Below are positions 11,256-21,827 of a stretch of 64,000 nt of DNA, one piece after another (within the stretch, counting starts at the first letter, position 1; the number at the start of each line of letters is the position of its first letter). A program made the translations under genes and the position numbers. Below the pieces are notes generated by a model, which saw only the letters and a program-made list of their open reading frames with translations, searched no databases and was not told the DNA's origin. Source of the stretch: Crotalaria pallida (Eukaryota > Streptophyta > Magnoliopsida > Fabales > Fabaceae); the NCBI GenBank assembly GCA_037953625.1, contig CM075653.1, positions 1,364,001-1,428,000 on the forward strand. The letters are read 5' to 3'.

Positions 11256-11480
11256 ACATGATGCTCTAACCTCTAATATGGACATATACAAAAACATTAC
11301 CTAACAATCTTACATACAATTTATTAGTACTCATGAACTATAGGTTAAAGACGCCATTATAACTCAGCAAAACAAAAAAAGGAAGATCCAACTGTTGCCA
11401 CATGACAGTAACATGCTACTGGATCATAAAAAAATATATATTTAGTATTTAAAAAGTAGAAATCATAATCTCATACATAT
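11256..11480. repeat. Dispersed copy of the FLA-gene 3' flank
   Basis: About 225 bp matches 26950-27176, which lies in or just beyond the 3'UTR of the FLA7-like gene, with small indels. Shared blocks include TGGACATATACA, GGTTAAAGACGCCATTATAA and TTGCCACATGACAGTAACAT. Both copies are in the same orientation, 15.7 kb apart. Confidence 0.75.
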
Positions 11481-12400
11481 ACAAAAACATTACCTAACAA
11501 TCTCATACAACTTTTTCCTCTTTGATGGTTTGTTGCTCTTGTGAGTTTATGGAGCTGGTGAGAACGCCACTAGATACCAGAAATGAAGGGTTGCAGCACA
11601 TGGAACAATGGTTGCATTGATGGAGTAGTGGGTTGCAATGGTGAGCAAGGGTGTGCGCTCTGACTTCGTTTTGCACTGCTACTGCTATGATTTCTCCCTC
11701 TTTAATCTCTCCTTCAATATTTCTCACTCATTGTGTTTCTTGAATCCTTTTCTCTAAGTTTCAGAGAGAAAGAAATGGTGTTTAGTATTGTGTTTCTCCA
11801 TGACTTGTTGTTGCATTGGTTAATGGGGTCACCCTTTTATAGTGTTCCCTTTGTCCATTGGTTTCTTCCTTTTTCCTTTTGTCCATTGGTCCATGTCGCT
11901 TTTCCTTCATAGATGCTCAATTCTTCTTTTCAAATATCCCTTTGTCTTCTTTACCATTTTCAGCTATGCCATTAATTGCTGGAAGGGGAAGGCATACAAG
12001 GCATGTCATTCTTGTCTCTCCCTTGGGAAGGGCCAAATGAGGTAAGCAAAGATTCCCTCTTGGCTTCCCTTGCAAGCCGTTGAAGTCTTGTGGAGTTGGG
12101 GCATCTTGGACTGTGCATGTGCGCTCTGAGGTAGGTTCGCTCTGTATGCAGTTTCTAGTCCTGGGCGCCCCTTTTGTTATTTCCTTTTGAGATTCTGCAG
12201 CCACGATAGCACCCCTGAAGGCATGTTCTTCTAACCATGTTACCAAGGCGTCACCTTTCTTCAGTGGGTGGACGCTTTGGGGGCGAAGCTCTGGGGTGAC
12301 GCTCTGGCACCGGGGTACCTGATGCTGATTTATTTGGGCCTCATGATGGAATTGGGCCTTGTTATTGGGTCACCAATTTTTAGGGTATTAACAATAGTCA
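11481..12400. other. Unclassified repeat-like region
   Basis: Mixed sequence, GC-richer at 12040-12360. Read on the minus strand it starts TGTTAATACCC near 12393, which resembles an LTR end, and carries a 109-codon ORF (11917-12246) without recognised motifs. I could not find the other LTR end or a target duplication. Possibly a retrotransposon LTR remnant. Confidence 0.3.
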
Positions 12401-12802
12401 AACTGAGTTTATAGTTTCAACATTCAAAAGTTTTCTGGCTTAGTTTATTAAGTTTTGTGTATCTCTACTCTCTATGGTCCATTTGTACGAATCTAAATGC
12501 GAAAAAATTGTAAAAAAACCAGTAAAAACCCACCACCTCCTGATCCAATGGAACCAATAAATACTGCTCTGGCAATTGCAAGCTGGGGCTGCGTATATGC
12601 TATGTTGTGTTTCTCCTACTATTTATTATGCTAATAATTCCAATCTTTATGGTGGCATACTTTCTATATTTTTGGTGTATAGGCTTATTATGCATTATGT
12701 TGAGAGTTACTACTTAAGAAGTCATCTTAATGTTTGTTGCTTCTTTCAGCTCAAATGTCATATGTATTACTCTAGATAACTTCATACAAATGTTTGTAGA
12801 GT

Positions 12803-13066
12803 AATATGTCAGATTAGTCTCTGACTTTGTAAGGGTCGGTCAAGTTAGTCCTTGACTTTATCGAAATAGCAATTTAGTCCCTGAGATAGGAGAACGTCGA
12901 TCAAGTTAGTCCCTGCCGTCACTACCGCAGGGATGTATTTGTTTTAAAATGGGATAAAGATAGGGATGTATGTGAATTAAAATGAAATCTCAGGGACTAA
13001 ATTGCTATTTCGATAAAGTCAGGGACTAACTTGACCGACTCTTACAAAGTCAGGGTCTAATATGGA
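12803..13066. mobile_element. Fold-back MITE with ~75-bp TIRs
   Basis: The left arm TTAGTCTCTGACTTTGTAAG through AGCAATTTAGTCCCTGAGA is repeated in inverse at 12987-13060. The arms hold several copies of AGTCCCTGA or its complement. The 110-bp centre is AT-rich and non-coding. Target duplication not resolved. Confidence 0.7.
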
Positions 13067-13571
13067 AGATTATTAAGGCTTCATTGGCTTAAACTTGAAA
13101 AAAAAGATTTCAAAATACTTTAAATAAGTGATTTTTGTTCTATAGCTTTTATGTAAATTAGAAGCTATGTTGTGTTTGGCTACAATTATACTTTTGGTAA
13201 AAACTTTTTTGGATTATTTTTTTTATCATCAAACTTTTTTGGATTTAAATCAGGAGATTTTTAGAGAAGTTAGAAAATGTACCTTCTCATAAGATCATGT
13301 TTAGTGGGTTCCCCCCCCCCCCAGCTTCTGTTTTCTTGTAAAAGCCTAACTGAATAAACATGTAAGTGTGCGAATTGAATTTTTTTATTTTAGAAAAAAG
13401 CGGCTTAAACAAACGGGCTCTAAAGTTTGCATTCATCTTAGTACACCTTCCAATTGGCCATAATTCTTTGGCATATCATGTTATTCATGTGACATATCTT
13501 TGGTTTACGATATGCTTTAAAGTTTTGTTAAATCTCATTCCCTGTTAATTGCTAGTTACGAATTTTTGCAG
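13067..13571. other. Intergenic DNA with a poly-C run
   Basis: No gene recognised. A run of 12-14 C lies at about 13309-13322. The end of this stretch serves as the intron-like lead into the lipoyl synthase exon, with TTTTTGCAG at 13571. Confidence 0.45.
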
Positions 13572-13922
13572 GGTGGATTATATTGTCCTAACAAGTGTGG
13601 ATCGTGACGATATACCCGATGGAGGAAGTGGGCATTTTGCTCAGACCGTCAAAGCTATGAAGATGCATTGGAATACAGGAGACTGTTGTTTCATAATGCT
13701 AGTTGCTCAATCCAAATTGCAAGAACATGCAAGTTTGATTGTTATCTTTTGATTGCTTTTTCAGGATCTCAAACCCGAGATCATGGTTGAGTGTTTAACC
13801 TCTGATTTTCGAGGTGACCTGAAGGCTGTAGAAACTCTGGTTCACTCGGGTTTAGATGTTTTTGCTCACAATGTTGAGACAGTAAAACGACTGCAAAGAA
13901 TCGTTAGAGATCCTAGGGGTGG
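13572..13922 (+). pseudogene. Lipoyl synthase gene fragment (two exons)
   Basis: Lipoyl synthase is a mitochondrial or plastid radical-SAM enzyme that inserts sulfur into octanoyl groups. Exon 13572-13662 gives VDYIVLTSVDRDDIPDGGSG and HFAQTVKAMK. Exon 13765-13922, after TTTTTCAG, gives DLKPEIMVECLTSDFRGDL, then SGLDVFAHNVETVKRLQR and a GTAAGT donor. These match the middle of the enzyme almost without change. The N-terminal part with the CxxxCxxC cluster and the C-terminal third are missing. The donor after the first exon is AT instead of GT, so normal splicing is lost. The next coding sequence downstream belongs to a different gene (FAB1). Best read as a captured or translocated fragment. 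Confidence 0.8.
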
Positions 13923-14179
13923 GTAAGTTGCATTGCTAGTCCACTGCTTTGTCATAATATCAACCATCATTTCTTCAAAGGTAAAATAAATGCTAATAGA
14001 TAATTGTTTTTCAATGCAGAATCCACACTTGGGAAAAGAAGATAGTTCTATGAGAACGATATAACTTGCTTGTCCCTTTGTGCCATTCAAGAATAGTGGT
14101 TTTGTTTGTAATTTATATATCTAACATGCAGCATTTTTGTGGGACTCCTTAGCTCACTATAATCATATTTGTCTCACAG

Positions 14180-15853
14180 ATTTGGGAAGATTGTTGCTTG
14201 TTTTCGATATGCATATGTTCACTCAGTCTACCATCCTCCACACAAACTGGAGTTTGATTACGGGAATCAAGACTCGATTAAAAAAGAATCAGATGAGGTT
14301 ATATATGTAGTCACAGTCTTGGATTTTTAAATTTTTTTGAATGATGGAGGAACTAATATCTGGTTGTGGCAGGTGGTTAACCAGGCGGAGCTTTTGTTTT
14401 CTGATGAACTCAATGCTCTTAGTCAAATTGGTGAGAAAAGATCTAGTGATGTTCATGTTAGTAGTGCCCTTAAATCACCTGAATTAAGAAGGCAAGTTGC
14501 TGAGCTGGAAGGGTTGTTGCAAAAGGAGAAAGAAGAATTCGAGGTGAGATCCTATGTTATTATTAATACTTAGAATTTAAAGCCACATTAGTCAAGTTCG
14601 TTGTCATATAATGGTGATTTGGTTTTTGACAGTAACATATATACCCACCATACTTTTAAAAGTTGGAAGAAAATATATGAATCTACTAAGTATATTGTAT
14701 GGATACGTCCATTTAAAAGTTATCTGCCTTCGGGTATTATCATATTACGTCGTTCACATCCTATGGATGTTTTGTTAAATTCTACTATTAAATCAGCATT
14801 TAAATACTATGTGCTTGTGATTAACTCTCTCCCTGCTGTGCACTTAGGAAGCACTTCAAAAGATTTTGAACCAGGAAAAGAGAAAGGGCCAACCTTGGAT
14901 TGACATTCTGGAAATTAATCGGTTGCGGAGGCAGTTACTTTTCCAGTCTTACATGTGGGATCACCGTGTCATTTATGCAGCCTCATCAGCTAATTCCAGT
15001 ACTAGTAAAAAAAGTAGTCCAACTGGTTTAGTGTCTGAGGAAAAGGAGAGATCAATTGATGAGAATCAGCAAAATGTCAATTCTTGTATTCTTGTGGATT
15101 CAAAGCTTGAGGAGAGAGCCCCGCCTTTGGAGGAGGAGTTGATGCCAACATATTCCACTCTGATGCACCTCATCAAGAAGTTGACAAGGCAAAAGATACA
15201 AATCATGAGAAAGGCCAGGTGACCAGTCTAATAGTTTGATTGGCAAAAGATTATCTGACACCCTTAGCTTGATGCAAATTAAAATGGACCGGCGAAAACC
15301 ACTAAGGACTTGGAACTCAAAAGGACAATACTTGTGTGAATTCTGATACACATATATAGGGGATTCTTTGACAACCACTACATGGAAAGAAGCACACAAT
15401 CCCACGGATAATGCAGAAGACCAGAATGCCCTAAAGAGTATCTATTTTGATCTGCTTATAAAGGTCATGATAACAAGAGCTTATTTTCTGGTGCACAGAA
15501 TACAGTGGTGGATTACAATCCTGTGAGCAGCCAATCGGTGTTAATGACACAGTGATCCCAGTTCACGATGATATGATGAACCATCGATCGAGTATTGTAG
15601 CTTATTAGTTAATGTGTCCAGAATATCATGCCCAATTGACTGATGAAAGACGGGATTTTTCTGATTCAAGCAACTTCCAGTCCAGTCATTTCATTCTGAT
15701 GAAAATTCTCTTGATTCTCAGAAAAGTTTTGGGTCTGTAGCGGATATGTTGGCAGCGTCTGGTTCTCGTAACTCATAAATGCTGGATCCCATGTTCTATA
15801 CAAAGGCTATGCATGCCAGAGTTTCCTTCCAAGAAGATAGTTCTCATGGCAAG
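14180..15853 (+). pseudogene. FAB1/PIKfyve-like phosphatidylinositol-3-phosphate 5-kinase fragment
   Basis: Three exons of the middle region of a plant FAB1, the endosomal lipid kinase that makes PI(3,5)P2. Exon 14180-14297 reads FGKIVACFRYAYVHSVYHPP and EFDYGNQDSIKKESDE. Exon 14373-14543 reads VVNQAELLFSDELNALSQIG and ends EKEEFE. Exon 14848-15853 starts EALQKILNQEKRKGQPWIDI and continues LEINRLRRQLLFQSYMWDHR. In the long exon the frame shifts near 15130 and stops follow. Later pieces remain readable in other frames: VNDTVIPVHDD, then PEYHAQLTDE, and SGSRNS-stop-MLDP..YTKAMHARVSF. The FYVE and chaperonin domains upstream and the kinase domain downstream are absent. Same strand as, and 257 bp after, the lipoyl synthase piece. 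Confidence 0.85.
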
Positions 15854-16460
15854 GTAATATACTTAGTGACTAGTTATTATGGCAGGCGATTTGAAGCCTT
15901 CAGAAGTATTTGTTGTCCTTCCGATCTTGACTATATATGATTGATAATATGATATAAAGAGTTTGATTTTGCTTTTTATCTAATTAAAATAGAATCTAAC
16001 AAACTAATCAATTATCTATCCTATCCGAAACAGTGTTTAACATGCATGTACATAAATTTGATTTTCATTTTTTACCCTCACAATAACCGTTTACAAACGG
16101 TTTCCATGATTATCAAAAATTAAAAAAGAAAACGGTTTACATGATACTAAGGTAGAAAAATAATCAATTATTTACTATTTGATAAGTAATTATTATCTTA
16201 TAATAAATCAATTACTTATTTGACAATCATTTATCTGTTAGTTTTTTTATACCAAATCTATTAACCCTTTTAATAAAATCTGTTAATTTTAAGTCCGCAT
16301 GGCTTGAAGTCAATTAAAAAGAGGAAAAGAGATAACTTTTTCTTTTTTTTATCAGCAGGAAAAGAGATAAATTAACTAATAAAGTGATCTTATCGACTTA
16401 GTAATTAGTAATGATATATAAACATGCAAAATCAATTTACAAATAAATTTATATCATAAG
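15854..16460. other. AT-rich intergenic DNA
   Basis: No gene recognised between the FAB1 remnant and the F-box upstream region. Confidence 0.5.
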
Positions 16461-16725
16461 AAAGTGATAATTGTTACTCATACCCTATCCTTTTTTTAAT
16501 GATATAGATATATTTGTAGATCGATTTTGTAATTTTTTTTTTTTGGTCTATCTATTGTTAGGATAGATTTGAAACCGATCTAAAGATATGAAAGTGATAA
16601 TTGTTATTCATACTATATCTTTTTTTAATGATATAATTATAGATATATTTGTAGATAAATTTTGTAAGTTTTTTTTTTTGTCTATCTATCGCTAGGATAG
16701 ATTTGAAACAGAACTAAAGATAAGA
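16461..16725. repeat. 130-bp tandem duplication upstream of the F-box gene
   Basis: AAAGTGATAATTGTTA begins at 16461 and again at 16591. The two 130-bp units share TAATGATATA, AGATATATTTGTAGAT, a T-run and AGGATAGATTTGAAAC. They end about 100 bp before the F-box start codon, so they lie in its promoter or 5'UTR. Confidence 0.8.
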
Positions 16726-16826
16726 ATTAAATTATAAATACAATGAGAGACAATGCAAGCCAATATGCGTTAATTTGTTAATAGTTCGGCGGTGGTACGT
16801 AGTTGTTACATAATCAGCGTGAGTGA

Positions 16827-18176
16827 GTGTATCAATTGATGGAACCGGTGGATATGGAATTATTCCAACTGAAGGAGGAGGAGGAGGAATATAATAATAA
16901 TAATAATAATCATGATGATGAGAAAAATAAGATGAAAGTGAGTAGTGTAGTAGTTCTTCTTTCTCAGGAATTGATTGATGATGAAATATTGGTTCGTCTT
17001 CCGGCAAAGTCTTTGATGCGATTCAAATGCGTAGTTCGGTATTGGAATGCTCTTTTCACAAATGCTACCTTTATCACGAGACACATGGAGATGCAACATC
17101 GTACAGAACGTTTCATGATATTTGGTGACAAGGCATTCAAAGGTTCCATAATAAATCTGACTTCTTCTTCTTTTACAAGAAGTGATGAAGTTGATGATGT
17201 GGTGCAATTCTCCTTGGAGGAGAATAATATTTGTCATGCTTATGGCTCACACAAGGGATTTTTTTGTCTTCACCGTTTTGTACATTCTCCTAAATTAATT
17301 CTATGGAATCCATTGACCAGAGAGTTGAAGCACATTGATCTTCCTTCTCACCACATCCATGATCAAATTGCTACTCCTTCTATTATTCATACTGGTGGGA
17401 TAGGTTCTGATCCTAATGATACTTATGATCTTAAGATTGTGCTTCTTATCCGTGGTGAGAGTAATCGTACCCCTCCCTCGGCCGCACTCTATACTCTAAG
17501 CACCAATTCTTGGACCTTTCTATATAAAAATACTGTCCCTGTTGCCAAGGTTATATATCTAAATTCTTTCCATCACGGTGTTTACGCCAATGGGGTTTGT
17601 CATTGGTTGACCACAGACAAATGCATCCTTTGCTTTGACTTCCGTACCAACCAATTCTATAGGCTCGACCTTCCACCCATAACCATAACCAAATTTATTA
17701 TGCCCAAATATAATTTTCTTCGTGAGGTCAATGACTCCATTGCCTATGCCGAGTACCACCACAATGCGTCTCCACCTTGGACTGATATTTGGATTTTGGA
17801 ACAACAAAATAATAATAATAATAATAATAGTTGTTGTTGTTGGACCAAAAAGTTCAAATTTGAAGGGTCTGTTCCTATCTATGCCTTTGTAAAGGACGGT
17901 TCCAGATTTCTTGGACCATCCAATAAGTTCTTTTCTTCGACACAGGAGTCTCAAGGCTTGGTGATGTTATATAACTCTGATGGTATACCAATGTTTGGAC
18001 AGTCCAATGCGTTCTTCTCTCGGAACAATGAGTTATTACCTTTGGTGTTATATAACTCTGATGGTCAACCAGTACTCCATTTTGAACAACAAGTTAATAG
18101 AAGATGTGACTTAATTTGCAACAACGTTTTCAAGTATGAGGAAAGCATGGCCCCCTTTCATTTTTTTTTCAGCTAG
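16827..18176 (+). CDS. F-box protein with FBA-type C-terminal domain
   Basis: Single-exon gene of 449 codons. Residues about 44-86 form an F-box (LLSQELIDDEILVRLPAKSL then MRFKCVVRYWNALF), which docks to SKP1 in SCF ubiquitin ligases. The rest fits the F-box-associated (FBA/kelch-like) substrate-recognition region, with the usual GSHKGFFCLHRF, LWNPLTRELKHIDLP and a run of beta-strand-like segments to the C terminus. Asn runs (residues 23-28 and again near 330) come from AAT microsatellites and make length polymorphism likely. The 16827 start gives an acidic N-terminal extension; in-frame ATGs at 16839, 16854 and 16932 are alternatives. The frame is intact. Substrate unknown; the family is large and fast-evolving in plants. 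Confidence 0.88.
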   Translation: MYQLMEPVDMELFQLKEEEEEYNNNNNNHDDEKNKMKVSSVVVLLSQELIDDEILVRLPAKSLMRFKCVVRYWNALFTNATFITRHMEMQHRTERFMIFGDKAFKGSIINLTSSSFTRSDEVDDVVQFSLEENNICHAYGSHKGFFCLHRFVHSPKLILWNPLTRELKHIDLPSHHIHDQIATPSIIHTGGIGSDPNDTYDLKIVLLIRGESNRTPPSAALYTLSTNSWTFLYKNTVPVAKVIYLNSFHHGVYANGVCHWLTTDKCILCFDFRTNQFYRLDLPPITITKFIMPKYNFLREVNDSIAYAEYHHNASPPWTDIWILEQQNNNNNNNSCCCWTKKFKFEGSVPIYAFVKDGSRFLGPSNKFFSSTQESQGLVMLYNSDGIPMFGQSNAFFSRNNELLPLVLYNSDGQPVLHFEQQVNRRCDLICNNVFKYEESMAPFHFFFS

Positions 18177-18264
18177 GTGAGAATGTGAGCTACTAGTTAG
18201 GATGGTCTACTATAATTTTGTACTCCTCTGTTTAGTTAGCATGTTATTTATGAGGATTTCATTG

Positions 18265-18428
18265 AGGATTGAAGCACCATGCTTTGTTATTCAACTTTGA
18301 TTAATTATTCACTTTTTTTAGTATTCCTTTACACTTTGTTGATTTTGGATTGAATCACCATGCTTTGTTATTCAACTTTGATTAATTATTCACTTTTTTT
18401 AGTATTCCTTTACACTTTGTTGATTTTC
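18265..18428. repeat. 81-bp tandem duplication in the F-box 3' flank
   Basis: CACCATGCTTTGTTATTCAA starts at 18275 and again at 18356. The two 81-bp units are nearly identical, differing in the first bases (GAAG against GAAT), which suggests a recent event. Confidence 0.9.
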
Positions 18429-18442
18429 AAGATACATACATA

Positions 18443-18492
18443 TGTATGTATGTATGCATGCATGCATGTATATATATGTATGTATGTATGCT
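18443..18492. repeat. (TATG/CATG)n microsatellite
   Basis: Tetranucleotide run of TATG, CATG and TATA units just after the tandem duplication. Confidence 0.9.
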
Positions 18493-19577
18493 TTTACAAC
18501 ACATGAACAACAAATCCCAACCAAATTTAAAAATTGATAAACTCCTTTTTATTTCAATTTCCTCAATTTCCTATGTACTCCTTTTATGAGGTTGATGGTT
18601 GCATCTCTTGGAGAGAGGAAAGCATTGTTGGAATGGTTAATGCATAATCAAATGATATTTAGAACAGTTCCATTTATTATGGTATATATGCTACATAATA
18701 AGGTAATAATCTTTTTTGGAGCAGCAGGCTTTTGCAGCTTGCAAATGCCCATTTGCTAGGAAGCTTGCACATTTTACACACCAAAATCAAACTTACCCTT
18801 AGTTGTAAAATTATGCTCTTCTTCTTAATATTGACACTTATAATTGCATGTTTGTATTAGTGAGACTGAGTTGTTATCAGTGTAGATGTATTTTTGTGTG
18901 GTGATTCTGAGTTTCATTTTAGTCCAAAATTAAATCTCTAAAATTTTGGTGGTAAGGGTTACATAAAAACTCTTTTTTTTTAAAAAAAAAATTTAATAGA
19001 GAAGAAAATAATACCAAGAAACATGATTTTAGGACAGATAAGATGTAAGGTACAACATTTGTTATTGGAATTGGGGAATAGGCAACCAGTGAAGCCGGTC
19101 CACCCAAAAGGAACTTGTGTCTTTTCTTGTATGTATGCATACAGCCATACTAGACATGCACAAGTGCTCGTTAACCTACTGCTCTTCTCCGAAAAGGTAG
19201 CCTAGTCCTAAATCAAAAACAAACATGGTGAAAAAATCCACAAGGCTGAACACATGAACTTGTTACTCATGAAATAGAAAAGAAAACAAATTGTTAAAAG
19301 CAATTGGTAGCCGCGAATATAGATGGAGGGAAACGAAATGAATTATACAGGGAGACACCAAATATGATGTTATATATCATGTATGAAGCTTTATAATTAT
19401 AACAGAATATTATTTCTTCAACGTGAAAATAGAAATATTTTTACATGCTAACACAGAGTTAGTCCATTTATACAAAGCCCAACATGAGGGAATCAATTCC
19501 TGATCTATAAAGGTTGTCTTTCTTTGTTTCTTTTTTTTAAAAAAAAATAAAATATAAACATTAGGGAAAAGAGTATA
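18493..19577. other. Intergenic DNA without recognised gene
   Basis: AT-rich. A stretch near 19052-19100 (GGTACAACATTTGTTA, then TAGGCAACCAGTG) resembles 24738-24775 on the far side of the copia element. This is probably an unrelated dispersed repeat that happens to lie on both sides. Confidence 0.4.
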
Positions 19578-19582
19578 AATAC

Positions 19583-19936
19583 TGTTAAGGTATATGCACT
19601 AAGCGGAAGCACAGGATCAAATCAATTGGAGAATTAAAGAGAAGTTAATAAAATAAAAATTGGCAAAATGTTAATATTTATTATTGTACCTAAGAACAAT
19701 GGAATAGGGAGAATGGGAATATGAGAATGGGAGTTGTTACAAGAATGAGAGCAAATTAGGCTTGAATGAAAAACGTAATGTATGCCTCCTTATATAGGAG
19801 TGAGGAATGGTTCAGAACCATTCTGTTACATGTGGTATAAAACAAAGAAAAATAACAACCACTTATTAGTATAGCAGTAGCACAATAGCCATAAATTATT
19901 AATGGGAAAGAGGAAATTATGCAGAGCCACCCAACA
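19583..19936 (-). repeat. Copia 3' LTR
   Basis: 354 bp and about 98.6% identical to the 5' LTR: four substitutions and one extra A. Confidence 0.95.
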
Positions 19937-21827
19937 ATCTCCACCTTGGCTCGAATTCAGCACTATAGAGACCAACAAGTTCTAAGCAATGTTGGAACTT
20001 AGCTTGTGGAAGTGTCTTAGTAAGCATATCTGCTGGATTCTCCGACGTGTGAATCTTTCTCACCACAACCTCACCAAGTGCAACAATATGTCTGATAAAA
20101 TGATGTTTCACATCAATGTGTTTGGTCTTGTCGTGATAACGATTATTCTTGGTCAAGTGAATAGCACTCTGGCTATCACAAAACACAATTAAAGTTTCTT
20201 GTGTTAGACCAAGTTCATTGACCAAACCTCGAAGCCAAATAGCTTCCTTCACCCCCTCTGTTGCTGACATATACTCTGCTTCAGTGGTAGATAATGCAGT
20301 AATAGATTGAAGCGTAGTCTTCCAACTTATAGCACAATTACAGAGATTAAATATATAACCAGAAAGAGATCTTCTTCGATCAAGATCACCACCATAGTCT
20401 GAATCAACAAAACCTACAATGCCATCAGTTCTAGCCTTGCTTCTGTCAAACGCCAAGCCTACATCGGAAGTACCTTTCAAGTATCGGAAAATCCATTTGA
20501 CAGCATTCCAATGATCCTTCCCAGGATTATGCATGTATCGACTCACCATGCTCACAGCATAGGCTAAATCGGGTCTAGTGCATACCATAGCATACATAAG
20601 ACTACCAATTGCACTAGCATAAGGAACGTGAGACATATGCTCCACCTCTTCCTCTGTCTCTGGGCAAAGGTCTGATGATAATTTGAAATGTGCAGCAAGT
20701 GGAGTAGAATCGGGTTTGCAGCTACTCATATTGAACCTATCAAGCACTCTCTCAATGTATTTATGTTGAGATAAGAACAATTTACCAGCTTGACGATCCC
20801 TTCGAATCTCCATGCCAAGAATCTTCTGAGCTGCACCTAATTCTTTCATCTCGAACTCATTACTAAGTTGAGTTTTTAATTTTCTGATTAAAGTCTTGTC
20901 ACGTGATGCTATCAGCATATCATCAACATAAAGTAACAAGTATACAAAAGATCCATCGGGAAACCTTTTGAAATAAACACAATCATCATATTGACTTCTA
21001 GAATAACCTTGCCCAATCATAAAAGAATCGAACCTTTTATACCATTTCCTCGGAGCTGGCTTAAGGCCATACAAAGATTTCTTTAGGCGGCATACAAGAT
21101 GCTCCTTACCAGGAACAACAAATCCCTCGGGCTGATCCATATAGATCTCTTCTTCCAGCTCTCCGTGCAGAAAAGCTGTCTTCACATCAAGTTGCTCTAG
21201 TTCCAAATCAAACAGAGCAACAAAAGCAAGCAGAACACGAATAGAGGTATGACGAACAACAGGTAAGAAAATTTCATTAAAGTCAATACCTTCTTTTTGA
21301 GTAAAGCCTTTGACAACAAGTCGTGCTTTGCATCTAGGATCTTCTACTCCGGGAATGCCTTCTTTCTTCTTATAGACCCATTTACATCTTAAAGGTCGTT
21401 TGCCATGTGGAAGCTCTGACAAATTCCATGTATTGTTTTTATGGAGACTCTCGATTTCTTCATTCATAGCCACTAGCCACTTCGAGGAATCAGCACAGGA
21501 CACAACTTCAGTATAGCTGGTAGGCTCTACAACGTCATTGATCTCTTGTGCAACAGACAATGCATAAGCAATTAAATTATTGCTATTAGTGTATCTAGCT
21601 GGAATTTTAATTTGTCTTCTAGGTCTATCTCGGGCAAGAACATAATCATCTTCTTGTGGCTGGATAGGAGAAGTGGCACTGACGTCATGTTCACGATCAT
21701 TATCATCATCACCTTTAGGTTCATCAGGATATGAATTAGGGGCTTTAGTGGTAGACTTCACTTCCAACTCCACCTTCTCGCTAGTACCCTGCAAATTACT
21801 TGTACCAGTAGAAGAAGACACAGAAGA
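19917..21827 (-). CDS. Copia reverse transcriptase and RNase H (3' part of polyprotein)
   Basis: Open for about 636 codons after the TAG at 21828, in the same frame and without an ATG near its start, so it can be made only by readthrough or from a non-ATG start. RT begins near residue 95; catalytic residues include LDVKTAFLHG and LLYVDDMLIA (YVDD at about 298-301). RNase H follows (DSDYGGDLDRRRSLSGY, ALSTTEAEYM, KHIDVKHHFIRH). No other damage was seen. The stop codon in the 3' LTR border ends the frame. Function is replication of the element. Confidence 0.93.
   Translation of the reverse strand, partial: SSVSSSTGTSNLQGTSEKVELEVKSTTKAPNSYPDEPKGDDDNDREHDVSATSPIQPQEDDYVLARDRPRRQIKIPARYTNSNNLIAYALSVAQEINDVVEPTSYTEVVSCADSSKWLVAMNEEIESLHKNNTWNLSELPHGKRPLRCKWVYKKKEGIPGVEDPRCKARLVVKGFTQKEGIDFNEIFLPVVRHTSIRVLLAFVALFDLELEQLDVKTAFLHGELEEEIYMDQPEGFVVPGKEHLVCRLKKSLYGLKPAPRKWYKRFDSFMIGQGYSRSQYDDCVYFKRFPDGSFVYLLLYVDDMLIASRDKTLIRKLKTQLSNEFEMKELGAAQKILGMEIRRDRQAGKLFLSQHKYIERVLDRFNMSSCKPDSTPLAAHFKLSSDLCPETEEEVEHMSHVPYASAIGSLMYAMVCTRPDLAYAVSMVSRYMHNPGKDHWNAVKWIFRYLKGTSDVGLAFDRSKARTDGIVGFVDSDYGGDLDRRRSLSGYIFNLCNCAISWKTTLQSITALSTTEAEYMSATEGVKEAIWLRGLVNELGLTQETLIVFCDSQSAIHLTKNNRYHDKTKHIDVKHHFIRHIVALGEVVVRKIHTSENPADMLTKTLPQAKFQHCLELVGLYSAEFEPRWRLLGGSA
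19937..19950 (-). other. Copia polypurine tract
   Basis: The purine-rich AAGGTGGAGAT lies directly before the 3' LTR on the element strand, the primer for plus-strand synthesis. Confidence 0.8.

Noticed and set aside
15854..15900. Helitron 3' end after the FAB1 fragment (CTAG near 15877)
   Set aside because: No GC-rich hairpin just before it and no matching 5' TC end found.
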